Positions 38,553 to 48,408 are shown, counted from the first letter of the stretch. The stretch is DNA of 64,000 nt from Pantoea sp. Lij88 (GCF_030062155.1 NZ_CP118269.1:3348001-3412000); one strand, 5' to 3'. Notes: generated from the sequence alone by a model not told the origin. A program made the numbers and translations.

Positions 38553-41500
38553 ATGTTTACCACCGTACTGATTGCCAACCGCGGCGAAATTGCCTGTCGC
38601 GCCATCCGCACCCTGAAGCGCCTCGGCGTGAAAAGCGTCGCGGTCTATTCCGACGCTGACCGCAACGCGCAGCACGTTAAGCAGGCGGATATCGCTATCG
38701 CGCTGGGCGGCGAGAAAGCCAGCGACAGCTATCTCCGCATCGACAAAATCCTGGCCGCGGCTCAGCAGAGCGGCGCGCAGGCGATCTGGCCCGGCTATGG
38801 CTTTCTGTCGGAAAGTCAGCTATTTGCCGAAGCCTGCGACGCGGCGGGCATCGCCTTTATCGGCCCCACCGCGCAGCAGATTGGTGAGTTCGGCCTGAAG
38901 CACCGCGCCCGTGAGCTGGCAGCCAGTGCGGGTGTCCCGATGACACCAGGCACACCGCTGCTTGCTTCGCTGGAAGAGGCGCTGCAGGCAGCCGATAAGA
39001 TTGGCTATCCGGTGATGCTGAAAAGCACGGCGGGCGGCGGTGGCATTGGCCTGACGCGCTGCGCCGACGCCGACGCACTCGCCAGCGCCTGGGAGAGCGT
39101 GCGCCGTCTTGGCGAGCAGTTCTTCAGTGATGCAGGCGTGTTTCTGGAGCGCTGTATCGATCGCGCCCGCCACGTTGAGGTGCAGATTTTTGGTGACGGT
39201 AAAGGCACCGTGGTGGCGCTGGGCGAGCGTGACTGCTCACTGCAGCGCCGCAATCAGAAGGTGGTGGAAGAGACGCCTGCGCCCGGCCTGTCGCAGGCCA
39301 CGCGTGATGCCCTGCTCGCCTCGGCAGTGCGGCTCGGCGAGCGGGTGAACTACCGCAGCGCAGGCACCGTGGAGTATATCTACGACGTCAGCCAGCAGGC
39401 CTTTTACTTTCTGGAAGTGAACACCCGCCTGCAGGTGGAGCACCCGGTCACCGAATGCGTCACCGGACTCGATCTGGTGGAGTGCATGTTGCAGGTGGCG
39501 GCGGGCGATGCGGTGGACTGGTCACGTCTGCAGCAGGCTCCGCAGGGCGCGGCCATTGAAGTGCGGCTCTACGCGGAAGATCCGCTGAAGAACTTTCAGC
39601 CCAGCCCCGGCCTGTTAACCGGCGTCACCTTCCCGGACGGCGTGCGTGTCGACAGCGGAATCGAAACCGGCAGCGAGGTCTCCAGCTTCTACGACCCGAT
39701 GATCGCCAAGCTGATTGTCCATGCCGACACCCGCGATGCGGCGCTGGAAAAACTTCACCATGCGCTGGATGCGACTCAGCTGCATGGCATCGCCACCAAC
39801 CTCGACTATCTGCGCCAGATTACCTCCAGCGACGCGTTTCGCAGTGGCAATGTCTGGACGCGCTATCTCGACAGCGTCGTCCCTGCCGCCTCCGTGGTGG
39901 AAGTGCTGCAACCCGGCACCTTCAGTTCGGTTCAGGACTATCCGGGCCGCCTCGGCTACTGGGATATCGGCGTACCGCCTTCCGGCCCGATGGATGACTT
40001 CGCGTTCCGGCTGGCTAACCGCATCGTGGGTAACCACGAGGCCGCCGCAGGCCTGGAATTTACCCTGCAGGGACCGACGCTGCGTTTCCACTGTGATGCT
40101 ATTGTGGCGCTGACCGGCGCGGACTGCGGCGCCACGCTTGAGGGCGAACCGGTCAGCTACTGGCAGCCGCTGACGGTGAAGGCGGGACAGACACTGGCAC
40201 TAGGACGCGCCCGGCAGGGCTGCCGCAGCTATCTGGCGGTGCGCAACGGCTTCGACGTGCCGGAGTATCTGGGCAGCCGCAGCACCTTTTCGCTGGGACA
40301 GTTTGGCGGTCACGCCGGTCGTACTCTGCGGGTTGCCGATATGCTGGCGATCTCCCGGCCTGAACGGGCAGCCTGCACTACGCCTGCCCCGGTCAGCGCC
40401 CCACAGCCGCTCGATGCGGCGCTGATTCCGCACTACGGCACCGAATGGCGCATTGGCGTGCTCTATGGCCCGCACGGCGCGCCGGACTTCTTCACCCAGG
40501 CCGCCATCGACGAATTCTTTGCCAGCGACTGGCAGGTGCACTACAACTCCAACCGCCTCGGCGTGCGGCTGGTCGGCCCGAAACCGACCTGGACCCGCGC
40601 CAACGGCGGCGAAGCGGGCCTGCATCCCTCTAACGTTCACGACTGTGAATATGCTATCGGCGCGGTCAATTTCACCGGCGACTTCCCGGTGATTCTGACG
40701 CATGACGGCCCGAGCCTCGGCGGCTTTGTCTGTCCGGTGACCATCGCCAAAGCCGAGCTGTGGAAAGTGGGCCAGGTCAAACCTGGCGACACCATCCGCT
40801 TCCACCCGATTACGGCAGACGATGCGCTGGCGCGGGAAAAAGCGCAGATGCATCTGATTGAAACCCTGCGGCCGGAACATCCACCGACCTTTGCCGTGCC
40901 GTCGCTGGCCGAAACCGCCCACGGCTCCGCCACCATTCTGGCCGCCATTGAGGCTACCGGCAGCACGCCGAAAGTGGTCTATCGCCAGGCGGGCGACAAA
41001 TATGTGCTGATTGAGTATGGCGACAACGTGCTGGATCTGGCGCTGCGTCTGCGCGTGCACCTGCTGATGAATGCGCTGACGGCGCAGGCGGAGCCAGGTG
41101 TGGAGGAGCTGTCGCCGGGTGTGCGCTCACTGCAGGTGCGCTACGACAGCCGCATTATTCAGCAGTCCGCTCTGATGTCGCTGCTGCTGACGCTGGAAGC
41201 GACACTGGGCGATGTCAGCACGCTGAAAGTCCCGTCGCGCGTGGTGTGGATGCCGATGGCGTTTGAAGACAGCGCCACCCTGGGCGCGGTCAGCCGCTAT
41301 CAGGAGACGGTGCGTGCCAGCGCGCCCTGGCTGCCGAACAACGTGGACTTCATCCAGCGTATTAACGGCTTAAGCAGCCGCGATGAGGTGCGCGACACCC
41401 TGCTCGACGCCAGCTATCTGGTGCTGGGGCTGGGCGATGTCTACCTCGGCGCGCCCTGCGCCGTCCCGATCGATCCGCGCCATCGCCTGCTGAGTTCCAA

Positions 41501-42170
41501 ATACAGTCCGGCACGTACCTTTACTGCCGAAGGCACCGTCGGCATCGGCGGCATGTACATGTGCATCTACGGCATGGATTCGCCCGGCGGTTATCAGCTG
41601 GTGGGCCGCACGCTGCCCATCTGGAACACCTTCCTGAAAAATCCGCAGTTCGCGGCCGATGCGCCGTGGCTGCTGCGCTTCTTCGATCAGGTACGCTTCT
41701 ACCCGGTGAGTGAAACCGAACTTAACCAGCTGCGCGAAGATTTCCGTGAAGGGCGCGCCAGCCTGCGTATTGAAGAAACACAGTTTGATTTTGCCGCCCA
41801 CCAGCAGTTCCTCGCCGACCACGCCGCTGAGATTGCCGCGTTCCGCCAGCGCCAGGCCACCGCCTTTGAACAGGAAGTGCAGCTCTGGGCGCAGGAAGAA
41901 CAGAACGCACCGGCGGCGGATGAGGCGCAGGCCAGCGTCAGTGAAGAGGAGGAAGCCGGGCTGGCGGTGCAGGCGGATCTCAATGGCAACATCTGGAAAG
42001 TGCTGGTACAGCCGGGCGACGAGGTCAGCGCCGGACAGACGCTGATTATCGTCGAGGCGATGAAGATGGAGCTGGCGATTGTCGCGCCCCAGGCTGGTCG
42101 GGTGACGCGTATCGCCTGTCAGGCGGGCCGGCCGGTCAGCCCTGGCGATAACCTGCTGTGGCTGGAATAA
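38553..42170 (+). CDS. uca: Biotin-dependent urea carboxylase
   Basis: Carboxylates urea to allophanate with ATP, bicarbonate and biotin. It has 1205 residues. Domains: biotin carboxylase (about 1-450; ANRGEIACRAIRTLKRLG, glycine-rich STAGGGGIG loop, EVNTRLQVEHPVTE), a carboxyltransferase of the KipI/KipA type (about 460-1060; PGRLGYWDIGVPPSGPMDD, THDGPSLGGFVCPVTI), and a C-terminal biotinyl domain with VEAMKMEL, biotin lysine K1171. Many homologues are guanidine carboxylases, but those occur with the deiminase pair cgdAB and a guanidine riboswitch, neither of which is visible here. The adjacent urea transporter favours urea as substrate. Confidence 0.93.
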   Translation: MFTTVLIANRGEIACRAIRTLKRLGVKSVAVYSDADRNAQHVKQADIAIALGGEKASDSYLRIDKILAAAQQSGAQAIWPGYGFLSESQLFAEACDAAGIAFIGPTAQQIGEFGLKHRARELAASAGVPMTPGTPLLASLEEALQAADKIGYPVMLKSTAGGGGIGLTRCADADALASAWESVRRLGEQFFSDAGVFLERCIDRARHVEVQIFGDGKGTVVALGERDCSLQRRNQKVVEETPAPGLSQATRDALLASAVRLGERVNYRSAGTVEYIYDVSQQAFYFLEVNTRLQVEHPVTECVTGLDLVECMLQVAAGDAVDWSRLQQAPQGAAIEVRLYAEDPLKNFQPSPGLLTGVTFPDGVRVDSGIETGSEVSSFYDPMIAKLIVHADTRDAALEKLHHALDATQLHGIATNLDYLRQITSSDAFRSGNVWTRYLDSVVPAASVVEVLQPGTFSSVQDYPGRLGYWDIGVPPSGPMDDFAFRLANRIVGNHEAAAGLEFTLQGPTLRFHCDAIVALTGADCGATLEGEPVSYWQPLTVKAGQTLALGRARQGCRSYLAVRNGFDVPEYLGSRSTFSLGQFGGHAGRTLRVADMLAISRPERAACTTPAPVSAPQPLDAALIPHYGTEWRIGVLYGPHGAPDFFTQAAIDEFFASDWQVHYNSNRLGVRLVGPKPTWTRANGGEAGLHPSNVHDCEYAIGAVNFTGDFPVILTHDGPSLGGFVCPVTIAKAELWKVGQVKPGDTIRFHPITADDALAREKAQMHLIETLRPEHPPTFAVPSLAETAHGSATILAAIEATGSTPKVVYRQAGDKYVLIEYGDNVLDLALRLRVHLLMNALTAQAEPGVEELSPGVRSLQVRYDSRIIQQSALMSLLLTLEATLGDVSTLKVPSRVVWMPMAFEDSATLGAVSRYQETVRASAPWLPNNVDFIQRINGLSSRDEVRDTLLDASYLVLGLGDVYLGAPCAVPIDPRHRLLSSKYSPARTFTAEGTVGIGGMYMCIYGMDSPGGYQLVGRTLPIWNTFLKNPQFAADAPWLLRFFDQVRFYPVSETELNQLREDFREGRASLRIEETQFDFAAHQQFLADHAAEIAAFRQRQATAFEQEVQLWAQEEQNAPAADEAQASVSEEEEAGLAVQADLNGNIWKVLVQPGDEVSAGQTLIIVEAMKMELAIVAPQAGRVTRIACQAGRPVSPGDNLLWLE

Positions 42171-42179
42171 GGAGCGCCG

Positions 42180-42881
42180 ATGACAACCCAACCTCAATCC
42201 CCTAAAGCGCGCCCGGAAGCGCTGGCCGAACGGGTCTATCAGGCGCTGAAGGCCGATATCTTCGCCTTTCGCCTGATGCCGGGCGACCGGTTCAGTGAAA
42301 GCGAAATTGCCGGACGGATGGCGGTCAGCCGCACGCCGGTGCGCCAGGCGCTGTTCCGGCTGGAGCGCGAAGGCTTTGTCGAAGTGTGGTTCCGCAGCGG
42401 CTGGCAGATTAAAAACTTCGATTTCGCCTGGTTCGAATCGCTGTATGACCTGCGCACGGTGCTGGAGTGCGAGGCGGTAAAACGCCTCTGCGCCCTGCCC
42501 GCGCCGCAGTGTGCCGCACTGTTAAATGAACTCAACCAGTTCTGGTGCGAGGCGGAGGCGCTCACCGAAGGTCTGGTGGTGTCACAGCATGACGAAGCGT
42601 TTCACATGACGCTGGTCGCGGCCGCAGGCAACCCGGAGATGGCGCGCATTCACGCCGAACTCACCGAGAAGATCCGCATTATTCGCCGGCTCGACTTCAC
42701 CCGCGATGACCGCATCTGTGCGACCTATCAGGAACATGCCGAAATTTTACAGGCGATTTTCCAGCAGCAGACAGGCGAGGCGCAACGCATCCTGACCGAT
42801 CACATCGCCGTCAGTAAGGCGGAGGTCAGGAAGATCACCCTGCACCGCCTCCAGCAGGCCCGGCTCCAGCTCACCGAATAA
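42180..42881 (+). CDS. GntR-family regulator (FCD type)
   Basis: Transcription factor of 233 residues. The N-terminal winged helix-turn-helix covers about 13-75 (LAERVYQALKADIF and SRTPVRQALFRLEREGFVEV) and is followed by an all-helical FCD ligand domain (about 85-220), with the metal/acid-binding pattern of Asp, His residues in DLRTVLECEAV and HDEAFH. Inserted between uca and urtA, it is the only regulator of the module and probably binds the palindrome at 36719-36748. Repressor action and the effector (allophanate or urea) are inference. Confidence 0.85.
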   Translation: MTTQPQSPKARPEALAERVYQALKADIFAFRLMPGDRFSESEIAGRMAVSRTPVRQALFRLEREGFVEVWFRSGWQIKNFDFAWFESLYDLRTVLECEAVKRLCALPAPQCAALLNELNQFWCEAEALTEGLVVSQHDEAFHMTLVAAAGNPEMARIHAELTEKIRIIRRLDFTRDDRICATYQEHAEILQAIFQQQTGEAQRILTDHIAVSKAEVRKITLHRLQQARLQLTE

Positions 42882-42905
42882 CATAACAACCACTCAGGGG
42901 TTTAA

Positions 42906-44177
42906 ATGATGAAAAGACGTTCGTTGATCAAAGCTTTCGCCCTCTCCGCTACCGTTGTCAGTATGGGGTTTGCCTGGAGTGCGCAGGCGGCTGACACCAT
43001 CAAGGTGGGGATCATGCATTCGCTCTCCGGCACCATGGCGATTTCTGAAACGCCGCTGAAAGATGTGGCGCTGATGACCATAGATGAAATTAACGCCAAA
43101 GGCGGCGTGCTGGGGAAAAAGCTGGAGCCGGTGGTGGTCGATCCTGCCTCTAACTGGCCGCTGTTTGCCGAAAAAGCGCGGCAGCTGCTGACGCAGGATA
43201 AAGCGGCGGTGGTGTTTGGCTGCTGGACTTCGGTGTCGCGCAAATCGGTGCTGCCGGTGTTTGAAGAGCTGAACGGCCTGCTGTTCTATCCGGTGCAGTA
43301 TGAAGGGGAAGAGATGTCACCTAACGTCTTCTACACCGGTGCGGCGCCTAACCAGCAGGCGATTCCGGCCGTGGAATACCTGATGAGCGAAGATGGCGGC
43401 AGCGCGAAACGCTTCTTCCTGCTGGGCACCGACTACGTCTATCCGCGCACCACCAACAAAATCCTGCGCGCCTTCCTGCACAGCAAAGGCGTGGCCGACA
43501 AAGATATCGAAGAGGTCTACACGCCGTTTGGTTACAGCGACTACCAGACCATCGTTTCCAACATCAAAAAATTCGCGGCTGGTGGTAAAACGGCGGTGGT
43601 TTCGACCATCAACGGCGACTCCAACGTGCCGTTCTACAAAGAGCTGGCTAACCAGGGCATCAAAGCCACGGACATTCCGGTGGTCGCCTTCTCCGTAGGC
43701 GAAGAGGAGCTGCGCGGTATCGACACCAAACCGCTGGTGGGTCAGTTAGCGGCCTGGAACTATTTCGAGTCGATCGATAATCCGACCAACGCGAAATTCG
43801 TCGCCGATTATCGCGCATATGCCAAAGCACACAACCTGCCGAACGCCGCCACCGTCGTCACTAACGACCCGATGGAAGCGACTTATGTCGGCATTCATAT
43901 GTGGGCGCAGGCGGTAGAAAAAGCGGGCACGACCGATGTGGACAAGGTGCGCGCGGCGATGGCCGGTCAGACCTTTAAAGCGCCGGATGGCTTTACCCTG
44001 ACCATGGACCAGACCAACCACCATCTGCATAAGCCGGTCATGATTGGCGAAGTGGAAGAGAACGGCCAGTTCAGCGTGGTGTGGCAGACCGATAAGCCGG
44101 TGCGTGCGCAGCCGTGGAGCCCGTACATTGCCGGTAATGACAAGAAGCCCGATTACCCGGTGAAGACCGCGCAGTAA
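42906..44177 (+). CDS. urtA: Urea ABC transporter, substrate-binding protein
   Basis: Periplasmic binding protein of the UrtABCDE urea importer, 423 residues. The signal peptide has two Arg (KRRSLIKAFALS), Tat-like, and ends near WSAQA-ADTIK. The mature part begins IKVGIMHSLSGTMAISETPLKD and has the type I solute-binding fold (DUF/Peripla_BP_5) typical of UrtA, with GCWTSVSRKSVLPVFEELNGLLFYPVQYEGEE near residues 107-138. It starts 25 bp after the GntR gene. The first two codons are both Met; either may start. Confidence 0.95.
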   Translation: MMKRRSLIKAFALSATVVSMGFAWSAQAADTIKVGIMHSLSGTMAISETPLKDVALMTIDEINAKGGVLGKKLEPVVVDPASNWPLFAEKARQLLTQDKAAVVFGCWTSVSRKSVLPVFEELNGLLFYPVQYEGEEMSPNVFYTGAAPNQQAIPAVEYLMSEDGGSAKRFFLLGTDYVYPRTTNKILRAFLHSKGVADKDIEEVYTPFGYSDYQTIVSNIKKFAAGGKTAVVSTINGDSNVPFYKELANQGIKATDIPVVAFSVGEEELRGIDTKPLVGQLAAWNYFESIDNPTNAKFVADYRAYAKAHNLPNAATVVTNDPMEATYVGIHMWAQAVEKAGTTDVDKVRAAMAGQTFKAPDGFTLTMDQTNHHLHKPVMIGEVEENGQFSVVWQTDKPVRAQPWSPYIAGNDKKPDYPVKTAQ

Positions 44178-44219
44178 TCGCGCGTTGCTGATGAGACAGC
44201 GTCACCCGCTGTGAAGCGG

Positions 44220-44250
44220 CAGCACGGCAGTTCATCCCACTGCCGTGCTG
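44220..44250 (+). other. Stable hairpin between urtA and urtB
   Basis: Eleven-bp stem CAGCACGGCAG/CTGCCGTGCTG with a 9-nt loop, 42 bp past the urtA stop and 24 bp before urtB. No U tract. Such structures after the binding-protein gene of ABC operons usually protect the upstream mRNA so that the binding protein is made in excess. Confidence 0.7.
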
Positions 44251-44274
44251 ACCTCCCCAAACGAGGCTCCCTTT

Positions 44275-45840
44275 ATGAATCTATGTCGCTGCTTTTTCAG
44301 CCTGCTCCTGCTGATGCCGCTGTTTGCCAGCGCCGGACCGGCGGCGGACTTTGCTGCCGCCAGCCGCAGCCAGCAGGCCACGCTGCTGCAACAGTGGGCC
44401 GCCGCGCCGGACAGTCATCGCCTGCCGCTGCTGGAAGCACTGAATGCCGAAACCGTGGTCATCGACCAGAACAAACAGCCGTTCAGCCAGCAGGGTTCAA
44501 CGCTGCAGCCGCTGGATATGGTGGCAAAGCCCACGGGTAATCTGAAAAAGCTTTTTATGAACAATCGCCTGCGCGTGCTGGTTAACAACGCGCTGGCTGC
44601 CCACCAGCTGGTGAGCAGTGATGCCACCCTGCGTCTGCGCGCGGCGCAGCAGTTGCAAAATGAGGGTGCTGCCGACCAGTTGCCACTGCTGGAACAGCGC
44701 CTGGCCGCCGAACAGGACAGCCGCGTTCACGCCGCATTAGCGCTGGCGCTGGCGAATCTGCAACTGGCGGATGGCGAGCCGATGGTGCGCCTGCGGGCGG
44801 TGAAGCTGCTGGGCGAGTCCAGCGATCCCAACACCCAGGCCAGTCTGCAACGCCTGACCCAGCCCGCGAATGAGCCGGACGCCACGGTGCGGGCAGCCGC
44901 GGCGGAGAGCCTGCAACAGATTCAGAAGCGGCTGATGTGGGGCGATCTGCTGGGACAGGCGTTTAGCGGCCTGTCACTGGGCTCCATCCTGCTGCTGGCC
45001 GCGCTGGGCCTGGCGATCACCTATGGCCTGCTGGGGGTGATCAACATGGCGCACGGTGAAATGCTGATGCTCGGCGCGTACGCCACCTGGTGGGTTCAGA
45101 GCCTGTTTCAGCAGTTTGCACCGGACTATTTAGCCTGGTATCCACTGCTGGCGCTGCCGGTCGCCTTTATGGTTACTGCCGCCATCGGCATGGCGCTGGA
45201 GCGCACCATCATCCGTCATCTCTATGGCCGTCCGCTGGAAACGCTGCTCGCCACCTGGGGGATCAGCCTGATGCTGATCCAGCTGGTGCGGGTGCTGTTC
45301 GGGGCGCAAAACCTGGAGGTGGCGAATCCGTCATGGCTCTCGGGTGGCTTACAGCTGCTGCCTAATCTGGTGCTGCCGTGGAACCGCATCGCGGTGATCC
45401 TGTTTGTGGTATTTGTGCTGGCGCTTACCTGGCTGCTGCTTAACCGGACCCGCCTTGGCATGAACGTGCGCGCCGTGACGCAGAATCGCGCGATGGCAGA
45501 GTGCTGTGGCGTGCCGACCGGCCGCGTCGATATGCTGGCGTTTGGCCTTGGCTCGGGCATTGCCGGGCTGGGCGGTGTCGCGCTGTCGCAGCTCGGTAAC
45601 GTCGGACCGGAGCTGGGTCAGGGCTACATCATCGACTCGTTCCTGGTGGTGGTGCTGGGTGGCGTCGGCCAGCTGGCGGGTACCGTGGTGGCCGCGTTCA
45701 GCCTGGGCATTCTGAACAAAGTGCTGGAGCCGCAGATTGGCGCGGTGCTGGGTAAAATCCTGATTCTGGTGATTATCGTGCTGTTTATTCAGAAACGTCC
45801 GCAGGGCCTGTTTGCGGTTAAAGGAAGGGTGACTGACTGA
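44275..45840 (+). CDS. urtB: Urea ABC transporter, permease UrtB
   Basis: First membrane subunit of the urea importer, 521 residues. The start at 44275 (MNLCRCFFSLL) has GAGG before it and gives a signal-like N-terminus; the 10 extra codons from 44245 are not supported. Residues about 25-215 form a hydrophilic helical region with HEAT-like repeats (DATLRLRAAQQL and EPMVRLRAVKLLGE), known in UrtB. The permease domain follows from about 225 (LSLGSILLLAALGLAITYGLLGVINMAHGEML), with the LivH-type motif. Its stop overlaps the urtC start by one base. Confidence 0.93.
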   Translation: MNLCRCFFSLLLLMPLFASAGPAADFAAASRSQQATLLQQWAAAPDSHRLPLLEALNAETVVIDQNKQPFSQQGSTLQPLDMVAKPTGNLKKLFMNNRLRVLVNNALAAHQLVSSDATLRLRAAQQLQNEGAADQLPLLEQRLAAEQDSRVHAALALALANLQLADGEPMVRLRAVKLLGESSDPNTQASLQRLTQPANEPDATVRAAAAESLQQIQKRLMWGDLLGQAFSGLSLGSILLLAALGLAITYGLLGVINMAHGEMLMLGAYATWWVQSLFQQFAPDYLAWYPLLALPVAFMVTAAIGMALERTIIRHLYGRPLETLLATWGISLMLIQLVRVLFGAQNLEVANPSWLSGGLQLLPNLVLPWNRIAVILFVVFVLALTWLLLNRTRLGMNVRAVTQNRAMAECCGVPTGRVDMLAFGLGSGIAGLGGVALSQLGNVGPELGQGYIIDSFLVVVLGGVGQLAGTVVAAFSLGILNKVLEPQIGAVLGKILILVIIVLFIQKRPQGLFAVKGRVTD

Positions 45841-46913
45841 TGACGCAACCCATCACACTTCGCGTGGCGCGCACGGCGCCGCGCCTGACGATCAGCATCG
45901 GCCTGGCGATCACCCTGGCGTTACTGGTGATGCCGTTTCTGGCGCTGCTGCCCGCCACGCATCCGCTGGCGATCTCCACCTATACCCTGACGCTGGTCGG
46001 CAAAATCCTCTGCTATGCGGTGGTCGCGGTAGCGCTCGATCTGGTGTGGGGCTATGCCGGATTGCTGTCGCTGGGTCACGGCCTGTTCTTTGCACTGGGC
46101 GGTTACACCATGGGCATGTATCTGATGCGCCAGGCCGCCGGTGAGGGCCTGCCCGCCTTTATGTCCTTTCTCTCCTGGCGTGAGCTGCCCTGGTTCTGGA
46201 CCGGCACGGAATACTTCGCCTGGGCGCTCTGCCTGAGCATGCTGGTGCCGGGCCTGCTGGCGCTGGTGTTTGGCTTCTTCGCCTTTCGCTCGAAGATCAA
46301 AGGCGTCTACTTCTCCATCATGACTCAGGCGCTGACCTACGCCGGGATGCTGCTCTTCTTCCGCAACGAAACCGGTTTTGGCGGCAACAATGGCTTTACC
46401 GGCTTTACCACCCTGCTCGGCTTTTCGGTGACGGCGACCGGAACCCGCATCGGGCTGTTTATCGCCACGGTATTACTGCTGTTACTGAGCCTGGTAATCG
46501 GCTTCGCCCTGGCGCGCAGCAAATTTGGCCGGGTGCTGACCGCCGTACGGGATGCCGAAAACCGTCTGATGTTCTGTGGTTACGACCCGCGCGGCTTCAA
46601 GCTGTTTGTCTGGACGGTCTCCGCCGTGCTGTGTGGCCTGGCCGGGGCGCTCTATGTGCCGCAGGTCGGCATTATCAATCCGGGGGAGATGTCACCCGCC
46701 AACTCGATTGAAGCGGCGATCTGGGTCGCGCTGGGTGGCCGCGGCACGCTGATAGGCCCGCTGCTGGGCGCCGCGATTGTTAATGGCGCACGCAGCTTCT
46801 TCACCGTCGCCTTCCCTGAATACTGGCTCTTCTTCCTGGGACTGATGTTTATTCTGGTGACGCTGTTTCTGCCGCACGGCGTGATTGGCCTGCTGCGCCG
46901 GAGGAAAAAATGA
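45840..46913 (+). CDS. urtC: Urea ABC transporter, permease UrtC
   Basis: Second membrane subunit, LivM type, 357 residues with about eight to nine hydrophobic segments. Motifs: LDLVWGYAGLLSLGHGLFFALGGY (about 64-87) and the cytoplasmic EAA-like loop near residues 230-245 (VLTAVRDAENRLMFCGYDP). The start overlaps the urtB stop (TGATG) and the end overlaps urtD by four bases, showing tight translational coupling. Confidence 0.95.
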   Translation: MTQPITLRVARTAPRLTISIGLAITLALLVMPFLALLPATHPLAISTYTLTLVGKILCYAVVAVALDLVWGYAGLLSLGHGLFFALGGYTMGMYLMRQAAGEGLPAFMSFLSWRELPWFWTGTEYFAWALCLSMLVPGLLALVFGFFAFRSKIKGVYFSIMTQALTYAGMLLFFRNETGFGGNNGFTGFTTLLGFSVTATGTRIGLFIATVLLLLLSLVIGFALARSKFGRVLTAVRDAENRLMFCGYDPRGFKLFVWTVSAVLCGLAGALYVPQVGIINPGEMSPANSIEAAIWVALGGRGTLIGPLLGAAIVNGARSFFTVAFPEYWLFFLGLMFILVTLFLPHGVIGLLRRRKK

Positions 46914-47701
46914 GTGATGCCCTGTTTACCCAACCCCAGCTCGCGGATCGCCACCGGGCGCAGCGCGATCCGGTGCTGCAACTGGAGAAAATCAGCGTGT
47001 CGTTTGACGGCTTCCGGGCGCTGACCGATCTTTCGCTGCAGATCGGCGTCGGTGAACTGCGCTGCGTGATCGGCCCCAACGGCGCGGGGAAAACCACGCT
47101 GATGGATGTGATCACCGGCAAAACCCGGCCCGACGCCGGCCGGGTGATCTACGACCAGAACAGCGATCTGACCCGTCTCTCACCCGTTGAGATCGCCCGC
47201 GCCGGCATTGGCCGTAAGTTCCAGAAGCCCACGGTGTTTGAGGCGTTAACCGTGTTCGAGAATCTGGAGATCGCGCTCAAAGCCGATAAGTCGGTCTGGG
47301 CCAGCCTGCGCGCCCGCCTCAGCAGCGAACAGCACGATCGGATTGATGAGGTGCTGAAACTGCTGCGGCTGGGCGGCGAACGCCAGCGACGCGCGGGCCT
47401 GTTGTCGCACGGCCAGAAGCAGTTTCTGGAGATCGGCATGCTGCTGGTGCAGGAGCCGCATCTGCTGCTGCTGGATGAACCGGCCGCAGGCATGACCGAC
47501 GCTGAGACGGACTACACCGCCGAGCTGTTCCGCAGCCTGGCGGGCAAACATTCACTGATGGTGGTGGAGCATGACATGGGCTTTGTCGAGACCATCGCCG
47601 ATCATGTCACCGTGCTGCATCAGGGACAGGTTCTGGCCGAGGGTTCGCTGCGCGAGGTTCAGGCTAATGAGCAGGTTATCGACGTTTATCTGGGGCGCTG
47701 A
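46910..47701 (+). CDS. urtD: Urea ABC transporter, ATPase UrtD
   Basis: LivG-type ATP-binding protein, 263 residues. Walker A is GPNGAGKTT (about 53-61), the signature is LSHGQKQFLEIG and Walker B is LLLLDEPAAGM. The signature has His in place of the usual Gly (LSHGQ), which is typical of UrtD. The first 25 residues are an extension before the ABC fold. It overlaps urtC by four bases and urtE begins one base after its stop. Confidence 0.95.
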   Translation: MSDALFTQPQLADRHRAQRDPVLQLEKISVSFDGFRALTDLSLQIGVGELRCVIGPNGAGKTTLMDVITGKTRPDAGRVIYDQNSDLTRLSPVEIARAGIGRKFQKPTVFEALTVFENLEIALKADKSVWASLRARLSSEQHDRIDEVLKLLRLGGERQRRAGLLSHGQKQFLEIGMLLVQEPHLLLLDEPAAGMTDAETDYTAELFRSLAGKHSLMVVEHDMGFVETIADHVTVLHQGQVLAEGSLREVQANEQVIDVYLGR

Positions 47702-47702
47702 A

Positions 47703-48401
47703 ATGTTACAGGTTACTGAACTGAATCAATATTATGGCGGCAGTCACATTCTGCGCGGCCTGTCATTTGAGGTGAAGATTGGCGAAATCACCTGTCTGCT
47801 GGGGCGCAATGGCGTGGGGAAAACTACGTTGCTGAAGTGCCTGATGGGGCTGATTCCGGCGAAGTCAGGCGAGATTCAGTGGCAGCAGCAGCGAATGAAT
47901 GGTCGCAAGCCGCACCAGCGGGTGCAGGCGGGTATCGCCTATGTGCCACAGGGGCGGGAAATCTTTCCGCGTCTGACGGTGGAAGAGAACCTGCTGATGG
48001 GGCTGTCACGCTTTCCGGCTGCGCAGGCGCGTGAAGTACCGGAGGAGATTTATCAGCTCTTTCCGGTGCTGCTGGCGATGAAGTCACGCCGGGGCGGCGA
48101 TCTCTCTGGCGGTCAGCAGCAGCAGCTGGCGATTGGCCGTGCGCTGGCCTGTCGGCCCCTGCTGTTGATCCTTGATGAACCGACCGAAGGGATCCAGCCC
48201 TCGGTGATCAAAGAGATCGGCGCAGTGATCCGTCAGCTGGCGCAGCGCGGCGATATGGCGATCCTGCTGGTGGAGCAGTTTTATGACTTCGCAGCGGAGC
48301 TGGCGGACAGCTATCTGGTAATGTCGCGCGGTGAGATCGTGCAGCGTGGCCGCGGCGACACCATGGAAGCAGAGGGTGTGCGCGGCCTGGTGGCGATTTA
48401 A
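47703..48401 (+). CDS. urtE: Urea ABC transporter, ATPase UrtE
   Basis: LivF-type ATP-binding protein, 232 residues. I take the ATG at 47703 (MLQVTELNQYYGGSHILRG), the usual UrtE start; the reading from 47571 is frame-shifted through urtD. Walker A is GRNGVGKTT, the signature LSGGQQQQLAIGRAL and Walker B LLILDEPTEGIQPS. It is the last gene of the module. There is no clear terminator: deoX on the opposite strand ends only 7 bp away. Confidence 0.95.
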   Translation: MLQVTELNQYYGGSHILRGLSFEVKIGEITCLLGRNGVGKTTLLKCLMGLIPAKSGEIQWQQQRMNGRKPHQRVQAGIAYVPQGREIFPRLTVEENLLMGLSRFPAAQAREVPEEIYQLFPVLLAMKSRRGGDLSGGQQQQLAIGRALACRPLLLILDEPTEGIQPSVIKEIGAVIRQLAQRGDMAILLVEQFYDFAAELADSYLVMSRGEIVQRGRGDTMEAEGVRGLVAI

Positions 48402-48408
48402 ACCCGGC

